Assembly: GCF_002261335.1 (NCBI RefSeq)
Contig: NZ_NEVL01000005.1
Span: 1 to 64,000, forward strand
Reading direction: 5' to 3'
Origin: Bordetella genomosp. 1
Lineage (GTDB): Bacteria; Pseudomonadota; Gammaproteobacteria; Burkholderiales; Burkholderiaceae_B
Length of the DNA: 64,000 nt
Part shown: positions 21,631 to 30,860 of the stretch, piece after piece
Numbering within the stretch: the first letter of the stretch is position 1
Layout: every line of letters starts with the position of its first letter
Position numbers and translations under genes: made by a program
Notes under the pieces: model-generated
Seen by the model: only the letters and a program-made list of their open reading frames with translations
What the model was told of the DNA's origin: nothing
Databases searched by the model: none

Positions 21631-22664
21631 GCCAACCCCGCAGCAAGAGCCGTCGTGGCATGCCCGTCATCGTCACGCTCGATGGCGACAACATCCACCT
21701 GTCCAACCTGTGTGGTCCGCTCGACGAGAACCTGCGCCAGCTGGCCGACGGCATGGGCGTCACGCTCAACCGCCGCGGCTCGCGCGTGACCATCGAAGGC
21801 GAGCACGCCGACCTGGCAGGCCGCGCGCTGCGCCGCTTCTACGAGCAGGCCACGCACCGCGCGCTCAGCGTCGACGACATCCAGCTCGGCCTGGTCGAGA
21901 TCGGCGTGGGGCGCAAGAACGAGCCCGAGGCCGAGGTCGCCGAGGATCCGCGCAATCTCGACCCGCTGCCGCCGGTCGACGACGAGAGCAACGGCGTGCT
22001 GTTGCGCACCAAGCGCACCGACCTGCGCCCGCGCACGCCGCGCCAGCGCGACTACCTCAACAACATCCTCAAGCACGACATCACCTTCGGCGTGGGCCCG
22101 GCCGGCACCGGCAAGACCTGGCTGGCGGTGGCCTGCGCCATCGACGCGATGGAGCGCGACACGGTGCAGCGCCTGGTGCTGACGCGCCCGGCCGTCGAGG
22201 CCGGCGAGCGCCTGGGCTTCCTGCCCGGCGACCTGGCGCAGAAGGTCGACCCCTATCTGCGCCCGCTCTACGACGCCCTCTACGACCTGATGGGCTTCGA
22301 GCGGGTGCAGCGCATGTTCGAGAAGCAGAGCATCGAGATCGCCCCGCTGGCCTACATGCGCGGGCGCACGCTCAACCATTCGTTCGTGATCCTCGACGAG
22401 GCGCAGAACACCACGCCCGAGCAGATGAAGATGTTCCTCACCCGGATCGGCTTCGGCAGCAAGGCGGTGATCACCGGCGATCCCTCGCAGGTCGACCTGC
22501 CGCGCGGCCAGCAATCGGGCCTGGCCCATGCCGTGAAGGTGCTCGAAGACGTGCAGGGCATCGCCATGACGCGCTTCACCAGCCGCGACGTCGTGCGCCA
22601 TCCGCTGGTGGCCCGCATCGTCGACGCCTACGACAAGGCCGAGCAGGACGAGGGCGGCCGATGA
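21627..22664 (+). CDS. ybeZ: PhoH-like ATPase
   Basis: A 345-residue PhoH/YbeZ-type ATPase. A KH-like N-terminal region (residues 10-100) is followed by the P-loop [12 protein letters not shown] and Walker [18 protein letters not shown], then [18 protein letters not shown]. In many bacteria this protein pairs with the neighbouring YbeY in rRNA handling and as a putative helicase or nuclease regulator. The ATG overlaps the miaB stop and its own TGA overlaps the ybeY ATG, so all three are coupled. Confidence 0.95.
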   Translation: MSQPRSKSRRGMPVIVTLDGDNIHLSNLCGPLDENLRQLADGMGVTLNRRGSRVTIEGEHADLAGRALRRFYEQATHRALSVDDIQLGLVEIGVGRKNEPEAEVAEDPRNLDPLPPVDDESNGVLLRTKRTDLRPRTPRQRDYLNNILKHDITFGVGPAGTGKTWLAVACAIDAMERDTVQRLVLTRPAVEAGERLGFLPGDLAQKVDPYLRPLYDALYDLMGFERVQRMFEKQSIEIAPLAYMRGRTLNHSFVILDEAQNTTPEQMKMFLTRIGFGSKAVITGDPSQVDLPRGQQSGLAHAVKVLEDVQGIAMTRFTSRDVVRHPLVARIVDAYDKAEQDEGGR

Positions 22665-23137
22665 GCGCGGGCCTGTCGCTGGCCGTGCAATACGGCGTGG
22701 CCGAGGCGCGCCTGCCGCGCCACCGGCTGCGCCGCTGGGCCCGCTACGCGCTGGACGGCGCCCGGGCCGACGGCCTGACCGAGTTCGACTCGGTCGAGCT
22801 GTCGCTGCGCCTGGTGGGCCAGGCCGAGGGCAAACGGCTGAATCGCGACTTCCGCGGGCGCGACTACGCCACCAACGTGCTGACCTTCGAATACGGGGTC
22901 GATCCGCTGGGCGTGGCGCGCGGCGACATCGTGATCTGCGTGCCGGTGCTGGCGCGCGAGGCGCGCGAGCAGAAGAAGGCCTTCGTCGAGCGCGCCGCCC
23001 ACCTCACGATCCACGGCGTGCTGCACGCCCTGGGCTACGACCACCTCAAGGCGCGCGACGCCCGCCGCATGGAAACGCTCGAAACCGCGATCCTGGCGCG
23101 CATGGGCATCACCGATCCCTACGTGATTGCCGACTGA
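22661..23137 (+). CDS. ybeY: Endoribonuclease YbeY (16S rRNA maturation)
   Basis: A 158-residue zinc-dependent single-strand endoribonuclease involved in 16S rRNA 3'-end maturation and ribosome quality control. The metal-binding H3 motif [15 protein letters not shown] is intact; [10 protein letters not shown] is the conserved beta-strand region before it. Length matches the family (about 155). It overlaps phoH by four bases and is separated by 143 bases from corC, the usual miaB-ybeZ-ybeY-ybeX-lnt order. Confidence 0.96.
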   Translation: MSAGLSLAVQYGVAEARLPRHRLRRWARYALDGARADGLTEFDSVELSLRLVGQAEGKRLNRDFRGRDYATNVLTFEYGVDPLGVARGDIVICVPVLAREAREQKKAFVERAAHLTIHGVLHALGYDHLKARDARRMETLETAILARMGITDPYVIAD

Positions 23138-23280
23138 GGCGCCGTCCTGCGCGGGTTGACGGCGCAGGACGCGCATATCGGCGCGGATCGGGTCACGTTG
23201 GGGACGCGTTCGCGCCGTCGTTACAACTATGTCTGCAACTTGGGTTATGCTGGGTTTTTAGAAACGAGTCCATTTGGACG

Positions 23281-24162
23281 ATGTCCGACCCCTACCCTGC
23301 TGCCGACGCGCCCGCCGCGCGCTCCACCAAACCCACCAAATCCCTGCTCGACCGCCTGCTCAGGCTGGTCCGGCGTGAGCCCGAAGACCGCGAGGGCATC
23401 AAGGCGGTGCTCGATGCCGCCCACGACCGCGCCCTGCTCGATGCCGAGTCATACACCATGTTGAAGGGCGCGCTGGCCGTGTCCGAGCGCACCGTCGCCG
23501 ACATCATGGTGCCGCGCTCGCGCATGGATCTCCTCGACGTGGCGCTGCCGCTGCCCCAGCTGCTGGCCACCATCGTCGACACCGCGCACTCGCGCTTTCC
23601 CGTCTACGAAAACGATCGCGACAACATCCTCGGCATCCTGCTCGCCAAGGACCTGCTGCGCGTGATGCAGGATCCCGGGCTGGAAGTCCGCTCGCTGATC
23701 CGCCCGGCCGTCTTCATCCCCGAGGTCAAGCGCCTGAACGTGCTCCTGCACGAGTTCCGCGCCAGCCGCAACCACATCGCCATCGTCATCGATGAGCATG
23801 GCGGCATCTCGGGCCTGGTCACCATGGAAGACGTGCTCGAACAGATCGTCGGCGACATCGAAGACGAATTCGACGAAGACGAAGAAGAATCGATCTTCCC
23901 CGAAGAGGAAAACCAGTGGCGCCTGCTGGCCTCGACTGACATCAGCCACTTCAACGAGACCTTCGGCACCGCGCTGCCCGACGACGAGTACGACAGCGTC
24001 GGCGGCTGGCTCGGCGGCGAGCTCGACCGCATCCCGCGCCGCGGCGACAGCGCCGAGTTCGATGGCCTGAAGATCGAGGTCATCCGCGCCGATCCGCGCC
24101 GCGCCCTGTGGCTGCGGGTCTACCGCAAGCCCGCCGCGGCGAGCGCCGACACGCAGGCATGA
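23281..24162 (+). CDS. ybeX: CorC/HlyC family CBS-domain transporter-associated protein (YbeX)
   Basis: A 293-residue soluble protein with two CBS domains (about residues 70-190: [71 protein letters not shown]) and a C-terminal CorC_HlyC domain (about 205-285). Family members are linked to magnesium and cobalt efflux and, in E. coli, to ribosome biology together with ybeY. A run of acidic residues ([16 protein letters not shown]) links the two parts. Its TGA overlaps the ATG of lnt. Confidence 0.92.
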   Translation: MSDPYPAADAPAARSTKPTKSLLDRLLRLVRREPEDREGIKAVLDAAHDRALLDAESYTMLKGALAVSERTVADIMVPRSRMDLLDVALPLPQLLATIVDTAHSRFPVYENDRDNILGILLAKDLLRVMQDPGLEVRSLIRPAVFIPEVKRLNVLLHEFRASRNHIAIVIDEHGGISGLVTMEDVLEQIVGDIEDEFDEDEEESIFPEEENQWRLLASTDISHFNETFGTALPDDEYDSVGGWLGGELDRIPRRGDSAEFDGLKIEVIRADPRRALWLRVYRKPAAASADTQA

Positions 24163-25829
24163 CGCGCCCCGCCTGGTTGCGCCGGCCCGCGGCCGGCACG
24201 CTGCGCGGCGCGGCCTGGCTGGCCGGCGCCGGCAGCCTGCACGCCCTCACCTTCGCGCCGGGCCCGCTGCCGGCCTGGTCGCTGGCCCTGCTGCAGATCC
24301 TGACCCTGGCCGTGGCCGCGCACGCCACGCTGCGCGCGCCCACGCTGCGCGCCGCGCTGGCACGCGGCTGGTGGTTCTCCTCCTTCAGTTTCAGCATCGG
24401 CCTGTACTGGCTGTTCGTCAGCATGCATCGCTACGGCGGGCTGTCCGCGCCGCTGGCGGTGGGCGGCGTGCTGGCGCTGTCGCTGTTCCTGGCGATCTTC
24501 CCCGGCCTGGCCTGCGCGATCGCGCGCTGGTTCTGCCCGCCGCGCGCGCTCGACGGCGTCAACGCGCAGGCGCGCCAGGCACTCTGGGCGGCCGCGACGT
24601 GGGCCGCCTGCTGGGCCTTCTTCGAGTGGCTGCGCGCCACCATCTGGACCGGCTTCCCCTGGCTCAACATCGGCTATGCCCACGTCGACGGTCCGCTCTC
24701 GGGCTGGGCGCCGCTGCTGGGCGTGCATGGCATGGCGCTGTTCGCCGCCTTCGCCGCCGCCGCGCTGGCCGGGCTCTGGCACGCCGAGCGCGCCGATGCC
24801 GGCGGCCTGCGCTTCGATGCGCGCCATGGCCTGGCGTTCGGCATCGCGCTGGTCATCGTGCTGGCCGGCTGGCCGCTCGGCATGATCGCGTGGTCGCGCG
24901 CCAGCGGCGACCCTATCACGGTGCGCCTGGTGCAGGGCAATGTCGAGCAGTCGCAGAAATTCGATCCGGCGCTGCTGCAGCAGAACCTGCTGCGCCATCT
25001 CGAGCTCGCGGCCCTGCCGCCGGCCGAGGGCGTGCCGCGGCCGCAGCTCATCATCCTGCCCGAGACCGTGCTGCCGGTGTTCCAGGACCAGCTCGATCCG
25101 CGCGTCTGGGACGCCTGGCGCGAGATCGCCGCGCGCCAGCAGGCCACCATCGCCATGGGCGTGCCGCTGCACACCCGCGGCGCCGATGGCCGGCCGAGCT
25201 ACACCAACAGCGTGCTGGGCTTCGACGGCAGCACCAGCGCCGCGCAGCTGGCCGCCGGCACCACCGCGATGCGCTACGACAAACAACACCTGGTGCCCTG
25301 GGGCGAGTACGTGCCGCCGGGCTTCCGCTGGTTCGTCGAGATGCTGGACATCCCGCTGGGCGACTTCGACAGCGGCGCCGCACGCCAGAAGCCCTTCGCG
25401 GTGGCCGGCCAGCACATCGCCTTCAACATCTGCTACGAAGATCTGTTCGGCACCGAGCTGCTGCCCGCGCTGCAGCCCGGCCCGAATGGCGAGGCGGGCG
25501 CCACCATCCTGGCCAACGTGAGCAATCTGGGCTGGTTCGGCGACACCTGGGCGCTGCGCCAGCATCTGCAGATCGGGCGCCTGCGCACCATGGAAACCGC
25601 GCGTCCCATGCTGACCGCCACCAACACCGGCCTGACCGCCGCCATCGATGCCCGCGGGCGCGTGGCCGCGCAACTGCCGGCGCACCAGCCCGGCGTGCTG
25701 CCGGTGTCGGTGCAGGGCATGACCGGTCTCACGCCCTACACGCGCTGGGACGACAAGCCGGCGCTGGCGCTGATGGGCCTGGTGCTGATCGCCGCCGCCG
25801 GCCGCGGCCGCTACAACCGCCGCACCTGA
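24159..25829 (+). CDS. lnt: Apolipoprotein N-acyltransferase
   Basis: A 556-residue inner-membrane enzyme adding the third acyl chain to the N-terminal cysteine of lipoproteins. About seven N-terminal helices precede a nitrilase-like domain (about residues 250-510) with the catalytic triad Glu in [11 protein letters not shown], Lys in [14 protein letters not shown] and Cys in [13 protein letters not shown] last helix lies at the C-terminus ([15 protein letters not shown]). The start overlaps corC. It is convergent with the Sel1 gene, only 18 bases apart. Confidence 0.96.
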   Translation: MTRPAWLRRPAAGTLRGAAWLAGAGSLHALTFAPGPLPAWSLALLQILTLAVAAHATLRAPTLRAALARGWWFSSFSFSIGLYWLFVSMHRYGGLSAPLAVGGVLALSLFLAIFPGLACAIARWFCPPRALDGVNAQARQALWAAATWAACWAFFEWLRATIWTGFPWLNIGYAHVDGPLSGWAPLLGVHGMALFAAFAAAALAGLWHAERADAGGLRFDARHGLAFGIALVIVLAGWPLGMIAWSRASGDPITVRLVQGNVEQSQKFDPALLQQNLLRHLELAALPPAEGVPRPQLIILPETVLPVFQDQLDPRVWDAWREIAARQQATIAMGVPLHTRGADGRPSYTNSVLGFDGSTSAAQLAAGTTAMRYDKQHLVPWGEYVPPGFRWFVEMLDIPLGDFDSGAARQKPFAVAGQHIAFNICYEDLFGTELLPALQPGPNGEAGATILANVSNLGWFGDTWALRQHLQIGRLRTMETARPMLTATNTGLTAAIDARGRVAAQLPAHQPGVLPVSVQGMTGLTPYTRWDDKPALALMGLVLIAAAGRGRYNRRT

Positions 25830-25847
25830 GCGCGGCCCCGGCCGCCC

Positions 25848-27023
25848 TCAGCGCGGCGCGGCAGCCACCGCGTCGCGCGTTTCGGCATCCACCCGCTCCA
25901 GCATCTGCGCGCCGCCCGGCGCGGCGCGCAGCGCGTCGGTCAGCCGCTCGGCCCGTTCGCGTTCGGCCGGCGTCATGTGCGCGGCGACATCGTCGCGATA
26001 GGCCTGCATCTCGGCATCCGGCGAGGGCGTCGCGCCGATCAGGGCATAGGCGGCCGGCAGGCTGCGCGGCAGCGCGCGCCCTTCGGCATACATCACCCCC
26101 AGCGCGTACGTGGCGCGCCGATGGCCGCGCGCCACCGCCTCGCGCCACAGGCGCACGGCCCGCGCCTCGTCCAGCGGGGCGCCTTCGCCATTGGCATACA
26201 TCGCGCCGAGATTGAACAGGCCCGGCGGGTGACCCTGTGCGGCCGCACGGGCGTACCACTCGCGCGCCTGGTCGAGATCCTGCGCCACGCCGCGGCCGAA
26301 GTCGTATTGCTCGGCCAGATGCTGCTGCGCCTCGGCGTAGCCCTGCTCGGCGCCGCGGCGGAACCAGGCCACGGCCTGCGCCGCGTCTTTCGGCACGCCC
26401 ACGCCCTCCAGGTAAAGCCGGCCCAGCGTGTCCTGGGCTTCGGCATGGCCCTGCTCCGCGGCACGGCGCAGCCACTGCGCGCCCTGGGCGCTGTCCTCGC
26501 CCACGCCGCGTCCGGTGAGATAGAGCTCGCCGAGCCGGTTCTGCGCCTGCGCATCGCCCTGCTCCGCCGACCGGCGCCACCATTGCGCGGCCTGCGCCTC
26601 GTCGCGCGCCACGCCGAAGCCCTTGAAGAGCATCGCCGCAAGATTGTTCTGCCCCTTGGGCAGGCCCTGTTCGGCGGCCTGGCGGAACCAGTTCACCGCC
26701 TGCTCGGGGTCGGTCGGCCCGCCCCGGCCCTGGGCGGCCATCACGCCGAGCTCGTTCTGCGCATCCGCATTGCCCTGGCGCGCCGCCAGCGTGAGCCAAT
26801 GCAGCGCCTGGGCATCGTCGCGCCCGTTGTCGAAGTAATACGCGCCCAGGCGGTATTGCGCCAGCGCGTCGCCGGCCTCCGCGCGGGCGCGGCCGCGCTC
26901 GGGCGTGTCGGCCTCCTGGTCGACCGCGCTGCTCGCGGCGGTGTGATCGTGTGGCGCGGGCTGGGCGAATGCGGCCGGGCCGCAAGTCAGCGCCAGCAGC
27001 AGCCATGCCGTGTGTCGTCGCAT
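25848..27023 (-). CDS. Exported Sel1-repeat (TPR-like) protein
   Basis: A 391-residue periplasmic protein. Signal peptide MRRHTAWLLLALTCGPAAFA, then about eight Sel1-like repeats of roughly 36 residues (pattern A-x2-W-x2-RAAEQGx-A-x-AQx-LGxLYxxGxGVxxD), for instance QAAQWWRRSAEQGDAQAQNR and AVAWFRRGAEQGYAEAQQH, spanning residues 45-320. Such solenoids act as protein-protein scaffolds; partners are unknown. ATG at 27023 has a GAGGGATCCCG ribosome site; longer starts lack one. The repeats differ enough in DNA sequence not to be recent duplications. Confidence 0.9.
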   Translation of the reverse strand: MRRHTAWLLLALTCGPAAFAQPAPHDHTAASSAVDQEADTPERGRARAEAGDALAQYRLGAYYFDNGRDDAQALHWLTLAARQGNADAQNELGVMAAQGRGGPTDPEQAVNWFRQAAEQGLPKGQNNLAAMLFKGFGVARDEAQAAQWWRRSAEQGDAQAQNRLGELYLTGRGVGEDSAQGAQWLRRAAEQGHAEAQDTLGRLYLEGVGVPKDAAQAVAWFRRGAEQGYAEAQQHLAEQYDFGRGVAQDLDQAREWYARAAAQGHPPGLFNLGAMYANGEGAPLDEARAVRLWREAVARGHRRATYALGVMYAEGRALPRSLPAAYALIGATPSPDAEMQAYRDDVAAHMTPAERERAERLTDALRAAPGGAQMLERVDAETRDAVAAAPR

Positions 27024-27158
27024 CGGGATCCCTCTTTGCAACGCCGCCCGCGCGGCGAAGCGCGGACGGCAGACTCGATGCAGGGAGGGTAGCAAAGCGC
27101 GCCCGCGCGCTGGCCGCGCAGTCGTTACGGCATGCTGCGTGGCGTCAGCGCACGTGAC

Positions 27159-28208
27159 TCAGGCGAGCAGATCGTCGGGCAGCGCGCCGTCTTCGGTCGG
27201 GCGAGCGGGTCCGCTGCCCGCGCCACTCAGGCCGATCGCATCGGCGATCTCTTCCATGTCGTCGGAATCCAGCTCCAGCGAGGCCGCGCCGATCCAGCCA
27301 TCGACCTGGGCCGGACTGCGCGCGCCGACGATGGCGCCGGTCACGCCGGGCCAGGCCAGCGTCCAGGCCACGGCCACCGCCGCCTGCGTGGTGCCATGGC
27401 GTTCGGCCACCGGCTTGAGCGCGTCGGCGAGCGCCAGGTTGCGCGCCAGTTGCGGCGCCGTGAACTCGGCGTTGCGCGAACGCCAGTCGTCGCCGCCCAG
27501 CCGCGCCGCCCGGGCCGCATCGAAGGCGCCCGACAGCAGCCCCGATTGCATGGGGCTGTAGACGATCACGCCGGTGCCGTGGCTGGCGCACCAGGGCAGC
27601 ACGTCGGCGGCCGCGTCCCGCTTGATGGCCGAGAACGGCGGCTGCAGGCTGTCGACGTGTCCCAGGGCCTCGGCGGCCTGCAAGGCCGCCACCCCATGAT
27701 TCGACAGCCCCACCGCGCGCACCTTGCCCTCGCGCTTGAAGTCCAGCAGCGTCTGCCAGTAGAGCTCGATCGGCGTGCCGTCGCCGGCGGGCCAGTGCAT
27801 CTGGTAGAGGTCGATGCAATCGGTGCCCAGTCGTTTGAGCGACTGTTCGAGTTCGCGCCGCAGGCTGTCGGGCGCGCCGGTGCGGCGCGGATTCGCCATG
27901 CGGTCCTTGGCGGACCAGGTAAGGCCGCCCTTGGTGAACACATAGGGCCGCTCGGCGGCGCCCAGCGGCGCAAGCGCCTGGCGCACCACCTCCTCGGAAT
28001 GACCCAGGCCGTACACGGCCGCGGTGTCGATCCAGTTGACGCCGCGTTCGACGGCGTGACGGATCGCACGGATCGAATCGGCGTCGTCCTGCGCGCCCCA
28101 ACCGACCGCCCAATCGCCGCCGCCCACGGCCCAGGCGCCAAAGCCCACGCGCGTGATGTGCATGCCCGTGCGGCCGAGCTCGCGCGTCATGAATCCGGTA
28201 CTGGCCAC
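27159..28208 (-). CDS. Aldo/keto reductase
   Basis: A 349-residue NADPH-dependent aldo/keto reductase of the general-stress/Tas-like group. Catalytic Asp and Tyr are in NWIDTAAVYGLGHSEEVV, the Lys in YVFTKGGL and the His in IDLYQMHWPAGDG; the cofactor-binding end is VGARSPAQVDGW. The substrate is not determined. The start is GTG at 28208: a perfect AGGAGG lies 5 bases upstream, whereas the ATG at 28190 is 22 bases away from it. The open frame extends further, over the tRNA promoter, but that part is not coding. Confidence 0.9.
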   Translation of the reverse strand: MASTGFMTRELGRTGMHITRVGFGAWAVGGGDWAVGWGAQDDADSIRAIRHAVERGVNWIDTAAVYGLGHSEEVVRQALAPLGAAERPYVFTKGGLTWSAKDRMANPRRTGAPDSLRRELEQSLKRLGTDCIDLYQMHWPAGDGTPIELYWQTLLDFKREGKVRAVGLSNHGVAALQAAEALGHVDSLQPPFSAIKRDAAADVLPWCASHGTGVIVYSPMQSGLLSGAFDAARAARLGGDDWRSRNAEFTAPQLARNLALADALKPVAERHGTTQAAVAVAWTLAWPGVTGAIVGARSPAQVDGWIGAASLELDSDDMEEIADAIGLSGAGSGPARPTEDGALPDDLLA

Positions 28209-28622
28209 TTCCACCTCCTTGCCACCAGGCGTTGCGCTGCAGCCGCGCAAAGAAATGCTGCACTGCTGCCCTGCCGGCATCGCCGCGCCGCGGTTGCGCC
28301 GTGTGCGAGGCTTGCGCAGGGGTCTGCGCAGGGCGGCACGCGGCGGTTTTTTGCGGCACCGGCCCGCAAGCGAATGCGGGGGACAGGGCAGCAAATACTG
28401 TACCCCACCACTTTTTTTCAGTTTTTTTTTCACGCCGACTTGCACAGGCCCTGAAAGTTGTGCATAATCTCGTTTCTTCGCCAACGACGCGAAACAAAAC
28501 AAAGCGGAAACGCTGATCGGGCACCCAGCCAGAGCAGATTCGAGGCCCAGTTTTGTGTAGCGGCGGACAGCAAACGATGCCTTGCGGATGACACCGCGAA
28601 TCATCAGATGATGTCGGTATTC
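28209..28622. other. Intergenic region with tRNA operon promoter and leader
   Basis: 414 bases without a gene. Left half is GC-rich; at 28380-28440 the base composition changes to T-rich runs (a T4-7 tract before the promoter), then the promoter at 28440-28468 and about 150 bases of tRNA precursor leader. I see no small ORF with a ribosome site. Confidence 0.6.
28440..28468 (+). promoter_or_regulatory. Promoter of the + strand tRNA operon
   Basis: TTGCAC, exactly 17 bases, CATAAT. The twin tRNA operon at 30229-30536 has ATGCAC-17-CATAAT in the matching place, which supports both. Confidence 0.65.
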
Positions 28623-28698
<76 letters not shown>

Positions 28699-28725
28699 CC
28701 ATAAGCGAAGAAACTGTTAGTCCAT

Positions 28726-28801
28726 GTCCCCTTCGTCTAGAGGCCTAGGACATCACCCTTTCACGGTGAGTACAGGGGTTCGAATCCCCTAGGGGACGCC
28801 A
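28726..28801 (+). tRNA. tRNA-Glu(TTC)
   Basis: 76 bases, acceptor GTCCCCT/AGGGGAC, discriminator G, encoded CCA. Anticodon stem TCACC/GGTGA with loop CTTTCAC gives TTC. T-arm AGGGGTTCGAATCCCCT. Second gene of the cassette. Confidence 0.97.
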
Positions 28802-28848
28802 GCTTTTCCTTGAAGAGATCTGGCTCGGTAGTAGTAATACGCCGCTGC

Positions 28849-28925
28849 GGAGCGGTAGTTCAGTTGGTTAGAATACCGGCCTGTCACGCCGGGGGTCGCG
28901 GGTTCGAGCCCCGTCCGCTCCGCCA
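28849..28925 (+). tRNA. tRNA-Asp(GTC)
   Basis: 77 bases, acceptor GGAGCGG/CCGCTCC, discriminator G, encoded CCA. Anticodon stem CCGGC/GCCGG with loop CTGTCAC gives GTC. Third gene of the cassette; a GUN anticodon, so a queuosine (tgt) target. Confidence 0.97.
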
Positions 28926-28940
28926 CCATTCGAAAGAAAA

Positions 28941-28968
28941 AAAGCCACAGCTCAGCTGTGGCTTTTTT
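28941..28968 (+). terminator. Terminator of the + strand tRNA operon
   Basis: Stem AAAGCCACAGCT/AGCTGTGGCTTT followed by T's, 15 bases after tRNA-Asp. The same hairpin in diverged form ends the mirror-image operon at 30187-30215. Confidence 0.9.
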
Positions 28969-29157
28969 CTTTTCCGGATCCGGATCGTGTCCGCATCGCC
29001 CGCTGCCGTATCATCCTGCCGGCCGCCCGTCGCCTTGCAGGCGCTGCCGCTCGGCCTGGGGCTGCAGGCGCGCACACCTGACGGCGGCCACCCATCGCGC
29101 GGCGCACCTCGCGACAACCCTGCACGCGGCCGCTAAGCTTGCGGACTCACGCTCCGA

Positions 29158-30024
29158 TTGCGGCGCCACGCCGCCCCACCCCGTGAAACCCTGCCCGCGA
29201 CCGCCGCCGCGCCCGCCCCTGCATCCGTCGCAACCGCCGTCGACACACCTGTCGGTGCACCTGCCGCCGCGCCTGTCGCCGCTCCAGCCACCGCACGTGC
29301 CGCCACGCCTGCCGGCGCACAGGCCGCCGCGCTCGCCGGGGCGCTCGCCGGGGCGACCATCGCCTTCGACCTGGACGGCACGCTGGTGGAGTCCGCGCCC
29401 GACCTCGTGGCCGCCGTGAATGCCGCGCTCGCGCCGGACGGCCTGCGGCCGCTCGAATACGAAGAGGCCCGCCCCTACATCAGCCGCGGCGCGCGCTGGC
29501 TGCTCGAGCACGCGCTGACGCTCGCCGGGGTGGCGGACCCGGCCGGCGAGGCCGCCGCGCGCTTCGGCCGATTTCTCGCGCACTACGGCGCGCACGTCGC
29601 CGACGAGAGCCGGCCCCATCCGGGCGCCATCGACGCGCTGGCCCGGCTGCAGGCCGCGGGCGCGCGGCTGGTGGTCTGCACCAACAAGCCGACCGGCCTG
29701 TCGCGCGAGCTGCTGGCCCGCCTGGGCATGGACTCGTTCTTTGCGGCCGTGGTGGGCATCGATGCGGTGCGCGCGGCCAAGCCGGATCCGGCACACCTGA
29801 TCGAAGCCGTCGGCGCCGTGGGCGGCGACCTCGCGCGCACGATCATGGTGGGCGATGCGGAGCCCGACGCCGGCGCGGCCCGCGCGGCCGGCGTGCCCCT
29901 GATTTTGGTGGACTTCGGCTACACCGAAATTCCCGCGGCCGAGCTCGCGCCCGACGTCCTGCTGCATCATTTCGACGCGCTGGTGCCTGCCTGCCTGGCG
30001 CTGCTCGAGGGCGCCTCGCGCTGA
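29158..30024 (+). CDS. gph: HAD phosphatase, phosphoglycolate phosphatase-like, with Ala/Pro-rich N-terminal extension
   Basis: HAD-superfamily hydrolase similar to phosphoglycolate phosphatase, which dephosphorylates 2-phosphoglycolate. Catalytic motifs are all present: FDLDGTLVESAPDLVAAVN (nucleophile Asp), VVCTNKPTGLS, AAKPDPAHL and MVGDAEPDAGAARAAG. The HAD domain starts about 66 residues in. The extension before it is low-complexity Ala/Pro (for example APAAAPVAAPATARAATPAG). The frame opens after a TAA at 29134 and has no ATG or GTG before DLDGT; TTG at 29158 is the only usual start, without a ribosome site. An out-of-frame GTG at 29183 suggests a possible indel. It sits alone between two inverted tRNA cassettes. 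Confidence 0.82.
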   Translation: MRRHAAPPRETLPATAAAPAPASVATAVDTPVGAPAAAPVAAPATARAATPAGAQAAALAGALAGATIAFDLDGTLVESAPDLVAAVNAALAPDGLRPLEYEEARPYISRGARWLLEHALTLAGVADPAGEAAARFGRFLAHYGAHVADESRPHPGAIDALARLQAAGARLVVCTNKPTGLSRELLARLGMDSFFAAVVGIDAVRAAKPDPAHLIEAVGAVGGDLARTIMVGDAEPDAGAARAAGVPLILVDFGYTEIPAAELAPDVLLHHFDALVPACLALLEGASR

Positions 30025-30088
30025 GCGCCGCGCGGCCGAGGCTGCGGCAAGCAAAGCGCGCGGAAACGCCGCGGCGGGCGCGCAACGC

Positions 30089-30133
30089 GTGGCCCGGGTG
30101 GCCTGGGTGGCCCGGGTGGCCTGGGTGGCCTGC
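30089..30133. repeat. 9-bp tandem repeat, five units
   Basis: Alternating GTGGCCCGG and GTGGCCTGG (last unit ends TGC), just downstream of gph and before the mirrored tRNA terminator. A short slippage-prone array. Confidence 0.9.
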
Positions 30134-30186
30134 CACTCGCGCGCACGATCCAACACCCGGCACGCGAGTGCCGGGCGCACAAAAGC

Positions 30187-30215
30187 AAAAAGCCACAGCA
30201 TCTGCTGTGGCTTTT
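30187..30215 (-). terminator. Terminator of the - strand tRNA operon
   Basis: Stem AAAAAGCCACAGCA/TGCTGTGGCTTTT, with T's on both sides; on the - strand it follows tRNA-Asp by 13 bases. It may also stop gph transcripts on the + strand. Confidence 0.9.
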
Positions 30216-30228
30216 CACTTTCGAATGA

Positions 30229-30305
30229 TGGCGGAGCGGACGGGGCTCGAACCCGCGACCCCCGGCGTGACAGGCCGGTATTCTAACCAACTGAACTACC
30301 GCTCC
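30229..30305 (-). tRNA. tRNA-Asp(GTC), second copy
   Basis: Sequence identical over its length to the + strand tRNA-Asp at 28849-28925, in opposite orientation. Last gene of the mirrored cassette. Confidence 0.97.
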
Positions 30306-30357
30306 GCAGCGGCGTATTGCTACAACCGAACCAGGCCTCTGCGTTGGCAGGCAGAGC

Positions 30358-30433
30358 TGGCGTCCCCTAGGGGATTCGAACCCCTGTACTCACCGTGAAA
30401 GGGTGATGTCCTAGGCCTCTAGACGAAGGGGAC
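30358..30433 (-). tRNA. tRNA-Glu(TTC), second copy
   Basis: Matches the + strand tRNA-Glu at 28726-28801 base for base; reverse orientation, middle gene of the mirrored cassette. Confidence 0.97.
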
Positions 30434-30460
30434 ACTAGTACTTGCTATCGTTCGTTGAAG

Positions 30461-30536
<76 letters not shown>

Positions 30537-30634
30537 ACGATCCCGAGTCATCTGCGCCTACCAGCCTCGACAGGGATCGCTCCGTGCCGCTGCTCGTCGT
30601 CGCTTCAAATTCGCGTTTCGTCGAACGGGGCCGA

Positions 30635-30663
30635 ATTATGCATCATTTTTTGAATGCGTGCAT
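30635..30663 (-). promoter_or_regulatory. Promoter of the - strand tRNA operon
   Basis: On the - strand ATGCAC, 17 bases, CATAAT, closely matching the promoter of the + strand copy (TTGCAC-17-CATAAT) although the surrounding leader sequences have diverged. Confidence 0.65.
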
Positions 30664-30699
30664 GCACAGGCGGTTTTTTTTCGAATATTTTTCGTTCGC

Positions 30700-30758
30700 T
30701 GCGCAATCACTGCGCAAAAGTGCCTGTTTCAAGCACTCGCGTGCGCAAGCATTGCGCA
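30700..30758. repeat. Four helically phased TGCGCA palindromes
   Basis: TGCGCA starts at 30700, 30711, 30742 and 30753: two pairs with 11-bp internal spacing and 42 bp between pairs. They lie 37-95 bases upstream of the - strand tRNA promoter -35 box. Confidence 0.75.
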
Positions 30759-30776
30759 GCACGGCGGGTCGTCGCC

Positions 30777-30814
30777 AAACAAAATACCCCGTGACCGCGT
30801 GGCCGCCGGGGTAT
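30777..30814 (-). terminator. Terminator downstream of tetR
   Basis: On the - strand, 8-bp stem ATACCCCG/CGGGGTAT with a GC-rich loop, followed by TTTTGTTT. It lies 47 bases after the tetR stop. Confidence 0.6.
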
Positions 30815-30860
30815 GTTGCGCGCGCAACCATCGGCCGCGCGCAAGGTGCGGCAAGCGGAA

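Larger units (their letters stand above)
30537..30860. other. Intergenic region: tRNA promoter, TGCGCA repeats, TetR terminator
   Basis: 324 bases without a gene. From left to right: the leader of the - strand tRNA operon, its promoter (30635-30663), four TGCGCA palindromes (30700-30758), and an inverted repeat that ends the tetR transcript (30777-30814), followed by a perfect 14-bp palindrome GTTGCGCGCGCAAC at 30815-30828. Confidence 0.7.
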
